From: Parabacteroides acidifaciens
Lineage (GTDB): Bacteria > Bacteroidota > Bacteroidia > Bacteroidales > Tannerellaceae
Direction: 5' to 3'
Assembly (NCBI RefSeq): GCF_003363715.1
Contig: NZ_QREV01000010.1
Coordinates: 1-64,000, forward strand
Length of the DNA stretch: 64,000 bases
Every line of letters begins with the position of its first letter. The first letter of the stretch is position 1. The position numbers and the translations under genes were made by a program. Positions 16,419-25,654 of this stretch are shown here, one piece after another. The notes below the pieces were generated by a model. That model was not told the DNA's origin. It worked only from the letters and a program-made list of their open reading frames with translations, and searched no databases.

Positions 16419-17537
16419 ATGAAGACGTATTTTAGAATAGGGATTGTGGGGCTGCTGGCAGTGGTGATGCTGGCAGGCTGCAAGGAGAAGAAACAGCAGA
16501 CGGAAACGCCGGCGCCTTCGATCAGCGTGGCGATGCCGGTTGTAAAAGATATAACCTTGACGAAGGATTATCCGGGCTATCTGAGTTCGGACAGGATGGT
16601 CAACCTTGTTGCACGTGTAAACGGATATCTGCAATCGTCCGAGCTTGTGCCGGGTGCCAAAGTGAAAAAAGGCGACCTGATATTCGTGATCGAGCCGGAG
16701 GTCTACCAGAATAATGTCACACAGGCGGAAGCCGCCCTCAACACGGCTAAAGCCCAAGTGGATTATGCCCGAAGTAACTACGAACGCATGAAAGAAGCCG
16801 CCAAAAGCGGTGCCGTCAGCCAGATACAGGTCTTGCAGGCACAGTCGACAGCCGCCGAGATGGAAGCCTCCGTACGTAACGCCGAAGCCGCCCTGAAAAC
16901 GGCCCGGACCAACCTGGGCTATTGCTTCATACGGGCTCCTTACGACGGACGCGTCACACGGGCAAGCTATGACGTAGGCAACTATATCAACGGAGCCGTC
17001 CAGCCCGTCACACTGGCCACCTTATATAAAGACGACCTGATGTATGCCAACTTCAACATCGAAGACAACCAGTTCATGCGCATGAAGCTGATTGCCGCAC
17101 AGAACGATCCCAGTATCAAGATGCCGACCCATGTCACCATACGCGCCGGACAGGACGGACGCCAGACCTACACCGGTACGCTGGACTACCTCTCCCCCAA
17201 CATCGACCTCTCGACCGGGACGCTGAACATCCGTGCCAACCTGAAGAACGAAGACGGCGAACTGAAGAGCGGCCTCTACGTCACCATCACACTGCCTTAC
17301 AGCGAACAGAAAGATGCCGTCCTGGTGCGCGACGCCTCCATCGGTACCGACCAGTTAGGGAAATTCCTGTATATCGTCAACGACTCGAACATCGTACGCT
17401 ATCGCCACATCGAAGCCGGACAGTTGGTGAACGACACGCTCCGGCAGATCGTCAGCGGCATCCGCCCGGATGAACGCTATGTGACAACAGCCCTGCTGAA
17501 AGTAAGGGACGGTATGAGTATTAAGCCTATAAAATAA
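16419..17537 (+). CDS. RND efflux periplasmic adaptor (lipoprotein)
   Basis: The 372-residue membrane-fusion protein has a lipobox (LLAVVMLAGC, Cys21) and the usual order of domains: barrel-sandwich half (RVNGYLQSSELVPGAKVKKG), helical hairpin rich in alanine (about residues 95-150), second half-motif (IRAPYDGRVTRASYDVGNYI), and beta-barrel (LDYLSPNIDLSTGTLNIRAN). It bridges the inner-membrane pump and outer-membrane channel. It lies 6 bp before the pump gene. Confidence 0.93.
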   Translation: MKTYFRIGIVGLLAVVMLAGCKEKKQQTETPAPSISVAMPVVKDITLTKDYPGYLSSDRMVNLVARVNGYLQSSELVPGAKVKKGDLIFVIEPEVYQNNVTQAEAALNTAKAQVDYARSNYERMKEAAKSGAVSQIQVLQAQSTAAEMEASVRNAEAALKTARTNLGYCFIRAPYDGRVTRASYDVGNYINGAVQPVTLATLYKDDLMYANFNIEDNQFMRMKLIAAQNDPSIKMPTHVTIRAGQDGRQTYTGTLDYLSPNIDLSTGTLNIRANLKNEDGELKSGLYVTITLPYSEQKDAVLVRDASIGTDQLGKFLYIVNDSNIVRYRHIEAGQLVNDTLRQIVSGIRPDERYVTTALLKVRDGMSIKPIK

Positions 17538-17543
17538 AAAGCT

Positions 17544-20500
17544 ATGGTAAAATTCTTCATCAACAGACCCATATTCGCTACCGTCCTCGCCCTCATCCTG
17601 GTGGTAGCCGGATTGGTCACGCTACATATATTGCCAATCGCACAATATCCGGAGATCACACCGCCTACCGTACAAGTCTCGGCCGTCTATCCGGGTGCGG
17701 ATGCGGAAACGGTCGCACAGACTGTCGGACTGCCCATCGAACAGCAGGTGAACGGTGTGGACGGCATGCTATACATGAGTTCCAATTCATCCAGCTCGGG
17801 AGCCTATTCGCTGACCATCACGTTTGCCGTCGGGACAGACATCGACATGGCAACCGTCATGGTACAAAACCGTGTCAGCATCGCACAAAGCAGCTTGCCG
17901 GAGGCGGTGATCGTTCAGGGCATCACGACTAAGAAACAATCGTCGAACATCGTCATGATGCTGACTTTAAGCTCCAAGAATCCCATCTACAACGGGCTTT
18001 ACCTCAGCAACTACGCCAACCTCAACATGACCGACGAACTGACCCGCCTGCCGGGTGTAGGCTCCGTCAGTGTCATGGGTGCAGGCAGCTACAGCATGCG
18101 CGTCTGGCTCGACCCTGACGCCATGCGTATCCGGAACCTGACTCCCGATATGATCTTCCAGGCCATCTCGACACAGAACACACAGGTCTCCGCCGGCTAT
18201 GTCGGGCAACCGATCGCCAAAGCGGACAACCCCTTCCAATACACGCTGACCGTAAAAGGACGCCTCACGACACCGGAAGAGTTCGGCAACATCATCCTCC
18301 GCACCGAAGAGGGTGGCAAGATCCTACGGCTGAAAGACGTCGCCCATATCGAACTGGGCAGCTCTTCCTATAACGTCACCTCCAGCCTGAAAGGCCATTC
18401 GAGTGCAGCCATCGCCATCTACCAGCTACCCGGCTCCAACTCGCTCGAAGTGGCCAAAGGGGTGCGCGACAAGATGAAACAGCTGGCCGCCAACCTGCCG
18501 GAAGACGTCACCTATGATGTAACCTTGGACACGACACAGGTCATCAACGCTTCCATCGACGAGGTGCTCGTCACCTTCCTCGAAACGACCGCGCTTGTGA
18601 TTCTCGTGATCTTCCTTTTCCTGCAAAACTTCCGGGCGGTCATCATCCCCTGTATCACCATTCCCGTCTCCCTGATCGGGACGTTGGCGGTGATGTCTGC
18701 ATTGGGATTCTCGATCAATACGCTGACACTTTTCGGGTTGATCCTCGCGATAGCGATTGTGGTGGACGATGCGATCGTGGTGGTGGAGAACTCGTCGCGC
18801 CTGATGGACACGGGGAAATACACCGCTCGCGAGGCGGTGACGGAGGCTATGGGTGAAATCGTCGGCCCGATTGTCGGTGTCGTGTTAGTACTGCTGGCGG
18901 TGTTTATCCCGACCACTTTCATTGGCGGCATCTCCGGACAGCTGTACAAACAATTCGCACTGACCATTGCAGCAGCCACCGTCCTGAGCGGATTCAACTC
19001 GCTTACGCTCACACCCGCCCTCTGCGCCCTGTTCCTGCAAGCCAACAAAGAGCCGAAGTTCTTCGTGTTCAAAGCATTCAACAAGGTATTCGGCAAGACG
19101 CAGAGCCTCTATGACGACATTGTCGGCCGTATGCTGAAACATCCGGTTGTCACCATGTTAGTGTTCGGTGTCATAACCGCCGTGGCTATCGTCATGTTTA
19201 TGCGCTGGCCGACCACCTTCATCCCTGAAGAGGACGACGGCTACTTCCTTGTATCCGCTCAGCTCCCTCCGGCTGCCAGCCTGAACCGTACGGAAGCGGT
19301 CGGGAAAAAGATAGACAAGATACTCGACAGCTACCCGGAGGTCAAGACCTATATTGGGGTAAACGGTTTCTCCATCATGGGCGGCGGCGAACTCTCCAAT
19401 GCCGGTACCTATTTTGTAATCCTGAAGAACTGGGACGAGCGGAAAGGCAAGGCGCATACAGCCTCGGCCGTCGTCAACCGCTTCAACCGCGAAGCCTATG
19501 GCATCGAGGAAGCCCAGATATTCGCAATGGTTCCCCCTGCTATCCCCGGACTGGGTGCTTCGGGCGGTTTGCAGCTGCAATTGGAAGACCGTAAGAACCT
19601 CGGTCCGACAGAGATGCAACATGCCATCGAGACCCTTCAGCAGACCTACCACAGCAAGCCGCAGTTGCTCAGCCTCTCGAGCATGTACCAGGCGAACGTC
19701 CCCCAGTATAAACTGGAGATCGACCGCGACAAGGTGCAGCTGTCAGGCCTCCAGCTCAACCAGGTATTCTCTACGTTGAGCTACTACATGGGAGCCGCCT
19801 ACGTCAACGACTTCGTTGAGTTCGGACGCATCTACCAGGTCAAGATCGAGGCTAACGGAGAGGCACAGAAGGTCATAGACGATGTCATGCACCTGAGCCT
19901 CGAGAACAATGCGGGAAAAATGGTTCCCTTCTCTGCTTTCACCGAAGTGAAAGACCAGTTGGGGCTGGACCAGATCAACCTCTATAATATGTATAAGTCC
20001 GCCTCCATCACCTGCATCGCCAACCCGGAATACAGCTCCGGTGAAGCGATACAGGCCATGGAAGAGCTGGTACAGGAACAGTTGGGTGATAATTTCGGAT
20101 ACGAATGGACCTCCGTCGCCTACCAGGAGACGAAAGCCGGTTCTACGACGATGCTCGTCTTTGCCATGGCGCTGTTGGTCGCCTTCCTGGTCCTTTCCGC
20201 CCAGTATGAAAGCTGGACAAGCCCGATTGCCGCCATTTTAGGACTGCCGATCGCCCTGTTGGGTGCGATCCTGGGCTGTTTCGTGATGGGTGTCCCGGTC
20301 AGTATCTATACGCAGATCGGTATCATCCTCCTGATCGCCCTCTCGGCCAAGAACGGTATCCTGATCGTCGAGTTCGCCCGCGACTACCACAAAGCCGGCA
20401 ATCCGATACGCGAATCGGCCCTCGAAGCCGGCCACGTCCGCTTGCGCCCGATCTTGATGACCTCGTTCGCCTTCGTGCTGGGTGTCATGCCTCTGCTGTT

Positions 20501-20660
20501 CGCTACGGGAGCCGGAGCGGGAAGCCGTCTGTCATTAGGTGCAGCCGTCGTATTCGGTATGGCGGTCAACACTATCTTTGCAACGATGTTCATCCCGAGC
20601 TTCTATGAGCTGATGCAAGATTTCCAGGAAAAGGTGTTGGACAGGTTCAGCCGGAAATAA
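17544..20660 (+). CDS. RND multidrug efflux pump, HAE1 family
   Basis: The 1038-residue protein matches AcrB-type pumps in length and layout, with twelve membrane helices and two large periplasmic loops. Proton-relay residues are present: the two aspartates in [13 protein letters not shown] (TM4) and the lysine in [16 protein letters not shown] (TM10). The N-terminus [20 protein letters not shown] and the segment [20 protein letters not shown] are diagnostic. It works with the adaptor and channel encoded just upstream to expel amphiphilic drugs or bile components. The operon ends at a strong hairpin. Confidence 0.95.
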   Translation: MVKFFINRPIFATVLALILVVAGLVTLHILPIAQYPEITPPTVQVSAVYPGADAETVAQTVGLPIEQQVNGVDGMLYMSSNSSSSGAYSLTITFAVGTDIDMATVMVQNRVSIAQSSLPEAVIVQGITTKKQSSNIVMMLTLSSKNPIYNGLYLSNYANLNMTDELTRLPGVGSVSVMGAGSYSMRVWLDPDAMRIRNLTPDMIFQAISTQNTQVSAGYVGQPIAKADNPFQYTLTVKGRLTTPEEFGNIILRTEEGGKILRLKDVAHIELGSSSYNVTSSLKGHSSAAIAIYQLPGSNSLEVAKGVRDKMKQLAANLPEDVTYDVTLDTTQVINASIDEVLVTFLETTALVILVIFLFLQNFRAVIIPCITIPVSLIGTLAVMSALGFSINTLTLFGLILAIAIVVDDAIVVVENSSRLMDTGKYTAREAVTEAMGEIVGPIVGVVLVLLAVFIPTTFIGGISGQLYKQFALTIAAATVLSGFNSLTLTPALCALFLQANKEPKFFVFKAFNKVFGKTQSLYDDIVGRMLKHPVVTMLVFGVITAVAIVMFMRWPTTFIPEEDDGYFLVSAQLPPAASLNRTEAVGKKIDKILDSYPEVKTYIGVNGFSIMGGGELSNAGTYFVILKNWDERKGKAHTASAVVNRFNREAYGIEEAQIFAMVPPAIPGLGASGGLQLQLEDRKNLGPTEMQHAIETLQQTYHSKPQLLSLSSMYQANVPQYKLEIDRDKVQLSGLQLNQVFSTLSYYMGAAYVNDFVEFGRIYQVKIEANGEAQKVIDDVMHLSLENNAGKMVPFSAFTEVKDQLGLDQINLYNMYKSASITCIANPEYSSGEAIQAMEELVQEQLGDNFGYEWTSVAYQETKAGSTTMLVFAMALLVAFLVLSAQYESWTSPIAAILGLPIALLGAILGCFVMGVPVSIYTQIGIILLIALSAKNGILIVEFARDYHKAGNPIRESALEAGHVRLRPILMTSFAFVLGVMPLLFATGAGAGSRLSLGAAVVFGMAVNTIFATMFIPSFYELMQDFQEKVLDRFSRK

Positions 20661-20670
20661 AAGTGAAATT

Positions 20671-20718
20671 AACAAAGGTGTCTGACAAGAGTTCGTGCTC
20701 TTGTCAGACACCTTTGTT
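20671..20718 (+). terminator. Strong terminator hairpin after the RND operon
   Basis: A perfect 21-bp inverted repeat (arms 20671-20691 and 20698-20718) surrounds a 6-nt loop TTCGTG and is followed by TATTTTC. It can serve both the efflux operon and the convergent RhuM remnant. Confidence 0.85.
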
Positions 20719-20737
20719 ATATTTTCAACAGTTTGAC

Positions 20738-21336
20738 TTATTTTTCTGTATTATCAAAATCAAGTAGATTACCCGTATTATATCTGTCAAAATCAGACTG
20801 AAACAATCGGTCTTGAATGATACGATATTTCTCAAATTCACTTTCAGCGAATGCTTTGGCAACTTGTGCGGAGACTGTGCCTATATTGTTAAGTAGGTCA
20901 TACTCATTAAACTGTAAAAATGCGTCTAACTTCTTTGCCCAATCTTCCATTGACATAGGGATATGTCGCTCAGCTTGTTCTTCCGCATAATCCAAATACA
21001 TTGAAACGATTCTGTCCAAACGAAGAAGTTCTCGTAACGTCAGAATGCTGTAGCTCGTTTGCTGTTTATACGATAACCTACGGCAATAATAGCATCAAGG
21101 TTATAATGCTTGGTATTATAGTTTTTCCCATCGAAAGCAGTTACCGAGAAAGACTCGGTAACTGAAATTTCATCTAACTCACCTTCTTTAAAAATGTTTT
21201 TCAAATGCAGCCCTATATTATCCGTAGAACAATCAAAGAGTGTGGCCATCAGTTTTTGACTCAACCAAATCGTATCTCCTTGTAACCGCACCTCAATGCC
21301 ATCGCAGCTACCTTTTTGCGTCAATTCCTTTCCCAA
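20738..21336 (-). pseudogene. RhuM-family protein, internally deleted and frameshifted
   Basis: Two frames together encode both ends of a RhuM (virulence RhuM / Fic-associated) protein. The N-terminal part (from 21336) shows DTIWLSQKLMATLFDCSTDN and NIFKEGELDEISVTESF, and the C-terminal part (to 20738) shows RIVSMYLDYAEEQAERHIPM and AESEFEKYRIIQDRLFQSDF. Intact members are about 330 residues; here the central 120-150 residues are missing and the junction near 21035-21045 changes frame after RATAF. RhuM genes are usually mobile accessory genes of uncertain function. This copy is almost certainly inactive. Confidence 0.85.
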
Positions 21337-21468
21337 TATAAAACAAGTCTATCCAGGTATTGAAATTACCTATTTGACAAGTGTTTAATAACATCTTACT
21401 TTTACACCACAGTCAAAAACAATATCTGTAGACAGGCAGTTTTATTTTAAAGGATAAAGTGAAGCTGA

Positions 21469-21564
21469 AAGAATACGCAGACAGTAGGTCCGCGCGGTCA
21501 GGTCTTATTGCAAGATCCCTGGCTGATCGAAAAACTCGCACACTTGTTGAAAGAGACGCGCTGA
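21469..21564 (+). pseudogene. Catalase N-terminal shard
   Basis: One frame reads [20 protein letters not shown] and EKLAH, the highly conserved N-terminal segment of haem catalases ([29 protein letters not shown] in intact enzymes), then diverges and stops at 21562. Upstream the frame is closed at 21466. Only about 31 codons remain of a protein normally near 480-500 residues. It lies beside the RhuM pseudogene, in a stretch of decayed DNA. Confidence 0.7.
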
Positions 21565-21587
21565 CAGTAGCTATTTGAGTAAAACAG

Positions 21588-21613
21588 AAAGGGGAACCTC
21601 ACGGCCCCCCTTT
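21588..21613 (-). terminator. Probable terminator of the Wza-Wzc-CpsB genes
   Basis: On the minus strand AAAGGGG and CCCCTTT can pair around a GC-rich loop, followed by CTGTTTTA. It lies 40 bp beyond the stop of the tyrosine phosphatase gene. Confidence 0.5.
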
Positions 21614-21653
21614 CCCAAAACTCACTATTAAAACCTTGCTTAAAAAGCAAAGA

Positions 21654-22391
21654 TTACTTATGAAAAAAAATTACGTCATTATTTTTCAGTAATATCCTTA
21701 ACGCCTCCTGCTCGGAATCAGAGAGAGACAGATGCTCCAACCCCCGCCGATACTTCCCCAAATTATGAAAATCGGAACCGGCAAAATCATAGAGACCGTT
21801 CTTCAACAGATAGCGAGACTTATCAAGAGCCTGCTTCCCATAGAAACCTGCCAGTGACAGGATATTCAACTGGAACTTATACCCGCGCTCTTTCAGCGAT
21901 ACGTACTTCTCGTGCTCCATATAGATATACCGTTCAGGATGTGCGATAAGAGGCGTATATCCGCTCACAGTCAAGTCATACAACATCCCGTCCAACTCCG
22001 GGGGAGCCGACAGGTAAGAAGTCTCGACCAGCACCAACCTCTCGTCACCCATCGTTAGATACCCGTCTTTCTGATGGGAAGCAAACCCCGCATCCAGCAT
22101 ATACTCCGCCGCCAACTTCACCTGAATGCCCGGAGGAAGCATCTCCTGCAGCATCGCGAACCTTTCCGACAGGAAAGAGCGGTTGTTCATGGGCAAATCT
22201 TCCATCACATGGGGAGTCAGGTAAAAAGAAGCCACCCCCATATCGGACAAGGCGCGAAAAGCGGCCATCGCCTCCTCTTCCGTCTGTACACCGTCGTCCA
22301 CACCGGGAAGCAGATGGCAGTGCACATCCGCCATCCCTTCCAATAATCCGGTCTGAAGGATATTTTTCTTCCGGCTAAAAAGTGAAAACAT
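21654..22391 (-). CDS. CpsB/YwqE-type tyrosine-protein phosphatase (PHP domain)
   Basis: The 245-residue protein is a manganese-dependent PHP-fold phosphatase. Metal-site motifs are DVHCHLLPGVDDG near residue 22, LTPHVMED near 58, AAEYMLD near 95, LIAHPERY near 151 and FAGSDFHN near 213. It removes phosphate from the tyrosine-rich tail of the capsule co-polymerase Wzc, encoded 2 bp upstream, and so cycles the export machine. No signal peptide, as expected for a cytoplasmic enzyme. Confidence 0.92.
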   Translation of the reverse strand: MFSLFSRKKNILQTGLLEGMADVHCHLLPGVDDGVQTEEEAMAAFRALSDMGVASFYLTPHVMEDLPMNNRSFLSERFAMLQEMLPPGIQVKLAAEYMLDAGFASHQKDGYLTMGDERLVLVETSYLSAPPELDGMLYDLTVSGYTPLIAHPERYIYMEHEKYVSLKERGYKFQLNILSLAGFYGKQALDKSRYLLKNGLYDFAGSDFHNLGKYRRGLEHLSLSDSEQEALRILLKNNDVIFFHK

Positions 22392-22393
22392 TC

Positions 22394-24754
22394 CTATTCC
22401 TTATTTCCGTAACCATATCCATACCCGTAACCATACCCATAGCCATATCCGTAACCGATACGTTTATAATTGACACCGTTCAATATGACACACAGGTTAC
22501 GCAGTTTCTCCTGCCTGTACATGCGCTCCAGATCCGGCAGCTGGCGGCGGTCGAACAAGCCGGCGCGAATCACATAGATCGTCAGGTCCGCTACCCGGTT
22601 GACAATAGCCGCATCCGCCACGACCCCGCTCGGCACGTTATCCAGAATCACATAGTCGTACCGTTCCTTCAGCCCGGCTATCAGCGTTTCCAGACGGTCG
22701 CTCAGCAACAGTTCTGCCGGATTGGGCGGTACAGGCCCCGCATGGATAATATCCAGGTTCTCATGGAATTCATTTCTTGAGATGATCTCATCCACATCCG
22801 TCACCTTGCCCGAAAGGAAATTCGTCACCCCTTTACCCGAACCAGCCGTATGCGATGTCAAAGTTCCTTTCCGGACATCCAGGTCGACCAGCACCACCTT
22901 CTTCTTTGTCAGGGCAAAGCTCATCGCCAGGTTCATCGAAACGAACGTCTTACCCGCACCCGGGTTGAAAGAGGTGAACATCACCACCTTCAGGTCTTTT
23001 GCCTTCACACGCATGAAGTCCATGTTCGTCCGGACAATACGGAAGGCTTCCGATACGGAGTCGCGTCCTCCTTCCCGGACCACAATCTCATTCTTATCCT
23101 TTTTCTCGCGTGACGGGATCTCGCCAAGGAACGGGATCGTCATACGGCCTTCCAGGTCTTTGCGCGTACGCACCTTCGTATCCATCGTTGCCTGCATCCA
23201 GAAGACACCGGCCGGGATCATGCACCCTAATATCAGGGAAGCCAACATCACCATCATCGACTTCGGAGCCACCGGTTTCTTGCTTCCCGACGCCGGGTCG
23301 ATGATACGCGCATTGCTCTCCGTGATCGCTTGCGAGAGCGCGTTTTCCTCCCGTTTATTCAATAAGTAGAGATAAAGTTCTTCCTTGATTTTCTGTTGCC
23401 GCTCGATCGACAGGACCTGCTTTTGCTGTCCCGGCACGGCCGAGATACGGCGAACGTTCTGTTCCTCCCTGCTACGGACATTCTTTATCTGGATGTTCAG
23501 GCTTACAATCAGGTTGTCCACCGAACGGACAATCGTCTGTTTCATCGCCTGTATCGAGCTGTTCAGGCTCATGACCACCGGGTTCCGGTTGCTGCTGCTG
23601 CTGACCAGGCGGTCCCGTTTCAACAGCAAGGCGTTGTATTCCCCTATCTGCGACTCGACGTTCGAATCCGATATGCCCGTATTGGCCGGTATCAGTTCCG
23701 CCTCTTTCGACGGGTCGACCAGGTAACTGCGGATATACCGGGCCAACGTTAGCTGGTTCTCTAAGCTCAATCCCTCGCGGCTGTATTCGCTGCTCTCCTT
23801 CAGGTACATGCCTGTTTCCGAAACGATATCCGTCAGTTGGTTTTCCCGTTTGAACGATTCGATATGCGAGTCCACGTTCCCCAACTCCTTTTCGATAATG
23901 ATCAGACGGTCGTTAATGAAATCCGAGGTGTTGACCGTTATCTGGTTCTTATCGTTTATCACATCCTCGTTATAGATCGCGATCAGGGTATTGACAATAT
24001 CTTCCGCCCGCTGGATCGATTCGTCCTGCAAAGTCAGGTTGATGATCGTCGCCGTCTTGCTGGCAAGCGCCACCTGCAATATCCGGTTGAAATGCAAGAC
24101 CGTCTCGTCGAGGTCGCTTTTCGTCACCCGCACCGGCGTCCCGAAATACGCTGTCGTGTAGAACAAGGTAGGCGTCACCACCACGCGGCCGACAGGTGTC
24201 TGCACCGTGTCGTTCAACGCTACCGTCACAGCATCCGAGACATCCACTGAATCCGCTTCAAAATCGGACAAGGCCACCTTGCCTTCGTCTATCGCCGTCG
24301 CCACCAACCGGAACTGCTGGTTCGGCTCCGCATCCGGGAACTCCAGATGGACCGGGCTTTGCGTATATAGTTCCGTAGTTCTCAATCCCCTTTTCTGCGT
24401 ATAGCTGATATCCAACTTCAAGCGTTTAACGACATTCTGCATCAGTTGCCTCGACTGGAACACAAGTACCTCGTTATCCACGCTGCTCTTCATGCTAAAC
24501 ATTCCCAGGTCCGAAAAAGCCGATGCCTCGCTCATTGCCCCCGATCCCTTCGTGTCGTCTTTAATCAGGACCGATGCGGTACGTGTGTACTGTTTGGGGG
24601 CCCATTGCAAATAGACAAAAGCGGCCGACATACAGACCACTACCGACAAAGCAAACCAATACCAGTTGGCCCGTACGATCTGAATGATATCTCCCAGGTT
24701 CAGCTCGTTCTCTTCCTGCTGCTGTAAGTTTTCTAATTCCTGATTAGGTTCCAT
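22394..24754 (-). CDS. wzc: Wzc-type polysaccharide co-polymerase with BY-kinase domain
   Basis: The 786-residue protein has an N-terminal Wzz chain-length domain bounded by membrane helices (about 32-53 and 500-520), a long periplasmic coiled coil, and a C-terminal bacterial tyrosine kinase: Walker A FNPGAGKT near 596-603, Walker A' VVLVDLD near 620, Walker B YVILD near 701. It ends in eight consecutive Tyr-Gly pairs (residues 768-782), the cluster autophosphorylated to control capsule length. Those codons form a hexanucleotide repeat at 22406-22456. It is flanked by Wza (upstream) and its phosphatase (downstream). Confidence 0.94.
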   Translation of the reverse strand: MEPNQELENLQQQEENELNLGDIIQIVRANWYWFALSVVVCMSAAFVYLQWAPKQYTRTASVLIKDDTKGSGAMSEASAFSDLGMFSMKSSVDNEVLVFQSRQLMQNVVKRLKLDISYTQKRGLRTTELYTQSPVHLEFPDAEPNQQFRLVATAIDEGKVALSDFEADSVDVSDAVTVALNDTVQTPVGRVVVTPTLFYTTAYFGTPVRVTKSDLDETVLHFNRILQVALASKTATIINLTLQDESIQRAEDIVNTLIAIYNEDVINDKNQITVNTSDFINDRLIIIEKELGNVDSHIESFKRENQLTDIVSETGMYLKESSEYSREGLSLENQLTLARYIRSYLVDPSKEAELIPANTGISDSNVESQIGEYNALLLKRDRLVSSSSNRNPVVMSLNSSIQAMKQTIVRSVDNLIVSLNIQIKNVRSREEQNVRRISAVPGQQKQVLSIERQQKIKEELYLYLLNKREENALSQAITESNARIIDPASGSKKPVAPKSMMVMLASLILGCMIPAGVFWMQATMDTKVRTRKDLEGRMTIPFLGEIPSREKKDKNEIVVREGGRDSVSEAFRIVRTNMDFMRVKAKDLKVVMFTSFNPGAGKTFVSMNLAMSFALTKKKVVLVDLDVRKGTLTSHTAGSGKGVTNFLSGKVTDVDEIISRNEFHENLDIIHAGPVPPNPAELLLSDRLETLIAGLKERYDYVILDNVPSGVVADAAIVNRVADLTIYVIRAGLFDRRQLPDLERMYRQEKLRNLCVILNGVNYKRIGYGYGYGYGYGYGYGYGNKE
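22406..22456. repeat. Hexanucleotide repeat coding the Tyr-Gly tail of Wzc
   Basis: Eight in-frame six-base units of the pattern CCnTAn (plus strand) encode alternating glycine and tyrosine. Unit-number changes would keep the frame and alter the number of phosphorylatable tyrosines. Confidence 0.8.
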
Positions 24755-24766
24755 GCAATTCTTTTG

Positions 24767-25567
24767 TTATTTAGAGAGTGTTACAATCAATGAGATTACC
24801 GACGCCAGGACCGATATACCGGACAGCCATACGCCGACCGAATTATTCTGGTTAATGCCGCTCTGCCCCGCTTTCGCCTTATTGGGCTCTACATACACGA
24901 TATCGTTCTGCTGCAAGTAATAGCAAGGCGATTTAAAGAGATCGGCCGAACGGAGGTCATGGTAGAGGATCGTCCGCTTTCCGTCTTTCTCGCGTATCAC
25001 CGCCACCCGGTCACGTTTACCGTAGATGGTCAGGTCGCCCGCCATACTGAGCGCTTCCAACAGCGTGATGCGGTCTCCCGAAATATTGAAACTTCCCGGA
25101 CGCGCCACTTCCCCCATCACCGATATCTTATAGTTCAGGAACTGCACCGTGACGATCGGGTCCTTGATCAGGTCGCCTTCAATCAGTTTCTCCTTGATCT
25201 GGTCGGTCAGCTGCATACGCGTAAGCCCTTCGACATGCATCTTTCCGAGGATCGGGAAATCGATATCCCCGTTCGCATCCACCAGATAGCCCAACACGCG
25301 CTGCTGCCCGTTCAAGACGCCTCCCGTCGTACCCAACTGATAAGTCACCATCGGCATATTAAACGGCAAAGCCAACTCCGGCTCCTTACAATTCACCATG
25401 ATCGACAACAAGTCGTCACTATGGATAATCACCTTGTACTTTTGTTCGATCTCCTGCTGCTTGTACGGTTCCACATCCTGCAGGTACAAGACTTCCTTCG
25501 GAGAAGTACAGGCGGTAAACAATACCACCAGGCACAAAAGTGCCTCTTTCAAATACATCTTCATCAT
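24767..25567 (-). CDS. wza: Wza-type polysaccharide export lipoprotein
   Basis: The 266-residue protein has a lipobox (LVVLFTACTS, Cys20), a Poly_export domain (YKVIIHSDDLLSIMVNCKEP, YLVDANGDIDFPILGKMHVE) and an SLBB domain (VMGEVARPGSFNISGDRITL). Unlike enterobacterial Wza it ends in a single hydrophobic helix (SGISVLASVISLIVTL). It forms the outer-membrane exit of the capsule translocon with Wzc, encoded 12 bp downstream. It lies 87 bp after the primase gene; the gap carries a heptad repeat. Confidence 0.92.
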   Translation of the reverse strand: MMKMYLKEALLCLVVLFTACTSPKEVLYLQDVEPYKQQEIEQKYKVIIHSDDLLSIMVNCKEPELALPFNMPMVTYQLGTTGGVLNGQQRVLGYLVDANGDIDFPILGKMHVEGLTRMQLTDQIKEKLIEGDLIKDPIVTVQFLNYKISVMGEVARPGSFNISGDRITLLEALSMAGDLTIYGKRDRVAVIREKDGKRTILYHDLRSADLFKSPCYYLQQNDIVYVEPNKAKAGQSGINQNNSVGVWLSGISVLASVISLIVTLSK

Positions 25568-25610
25568 AAATCTCTCTTGTTTTAAATCATCATTTAATTA
25601 TGAATGCCCC

Positions 25611-25652
25611 AATTATTATTTCTTAATTCTTAATTTTTAATTCTCAATTCTC
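25611..25652. repeat. Heptanucleotide tandem repeat (AATTCTN)
   Basis: Six 7-bp units in register (AATTATT, ATTTCTT, AATTCTT, AATTTTT, AATTCTC, AATTCTC) lie between the primase stop and the wza start, belonging to the same heptad class as 60984-61018. Confidence 0.7.
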
Positions 25653-25654
25653 CA

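Noticed and set aside
20671-20718. 21-bp perfect palindrome as an operator or attachment site
   Set aside because: Position directly after the last RND gene and the T-rich 3' side fit a terminator better.
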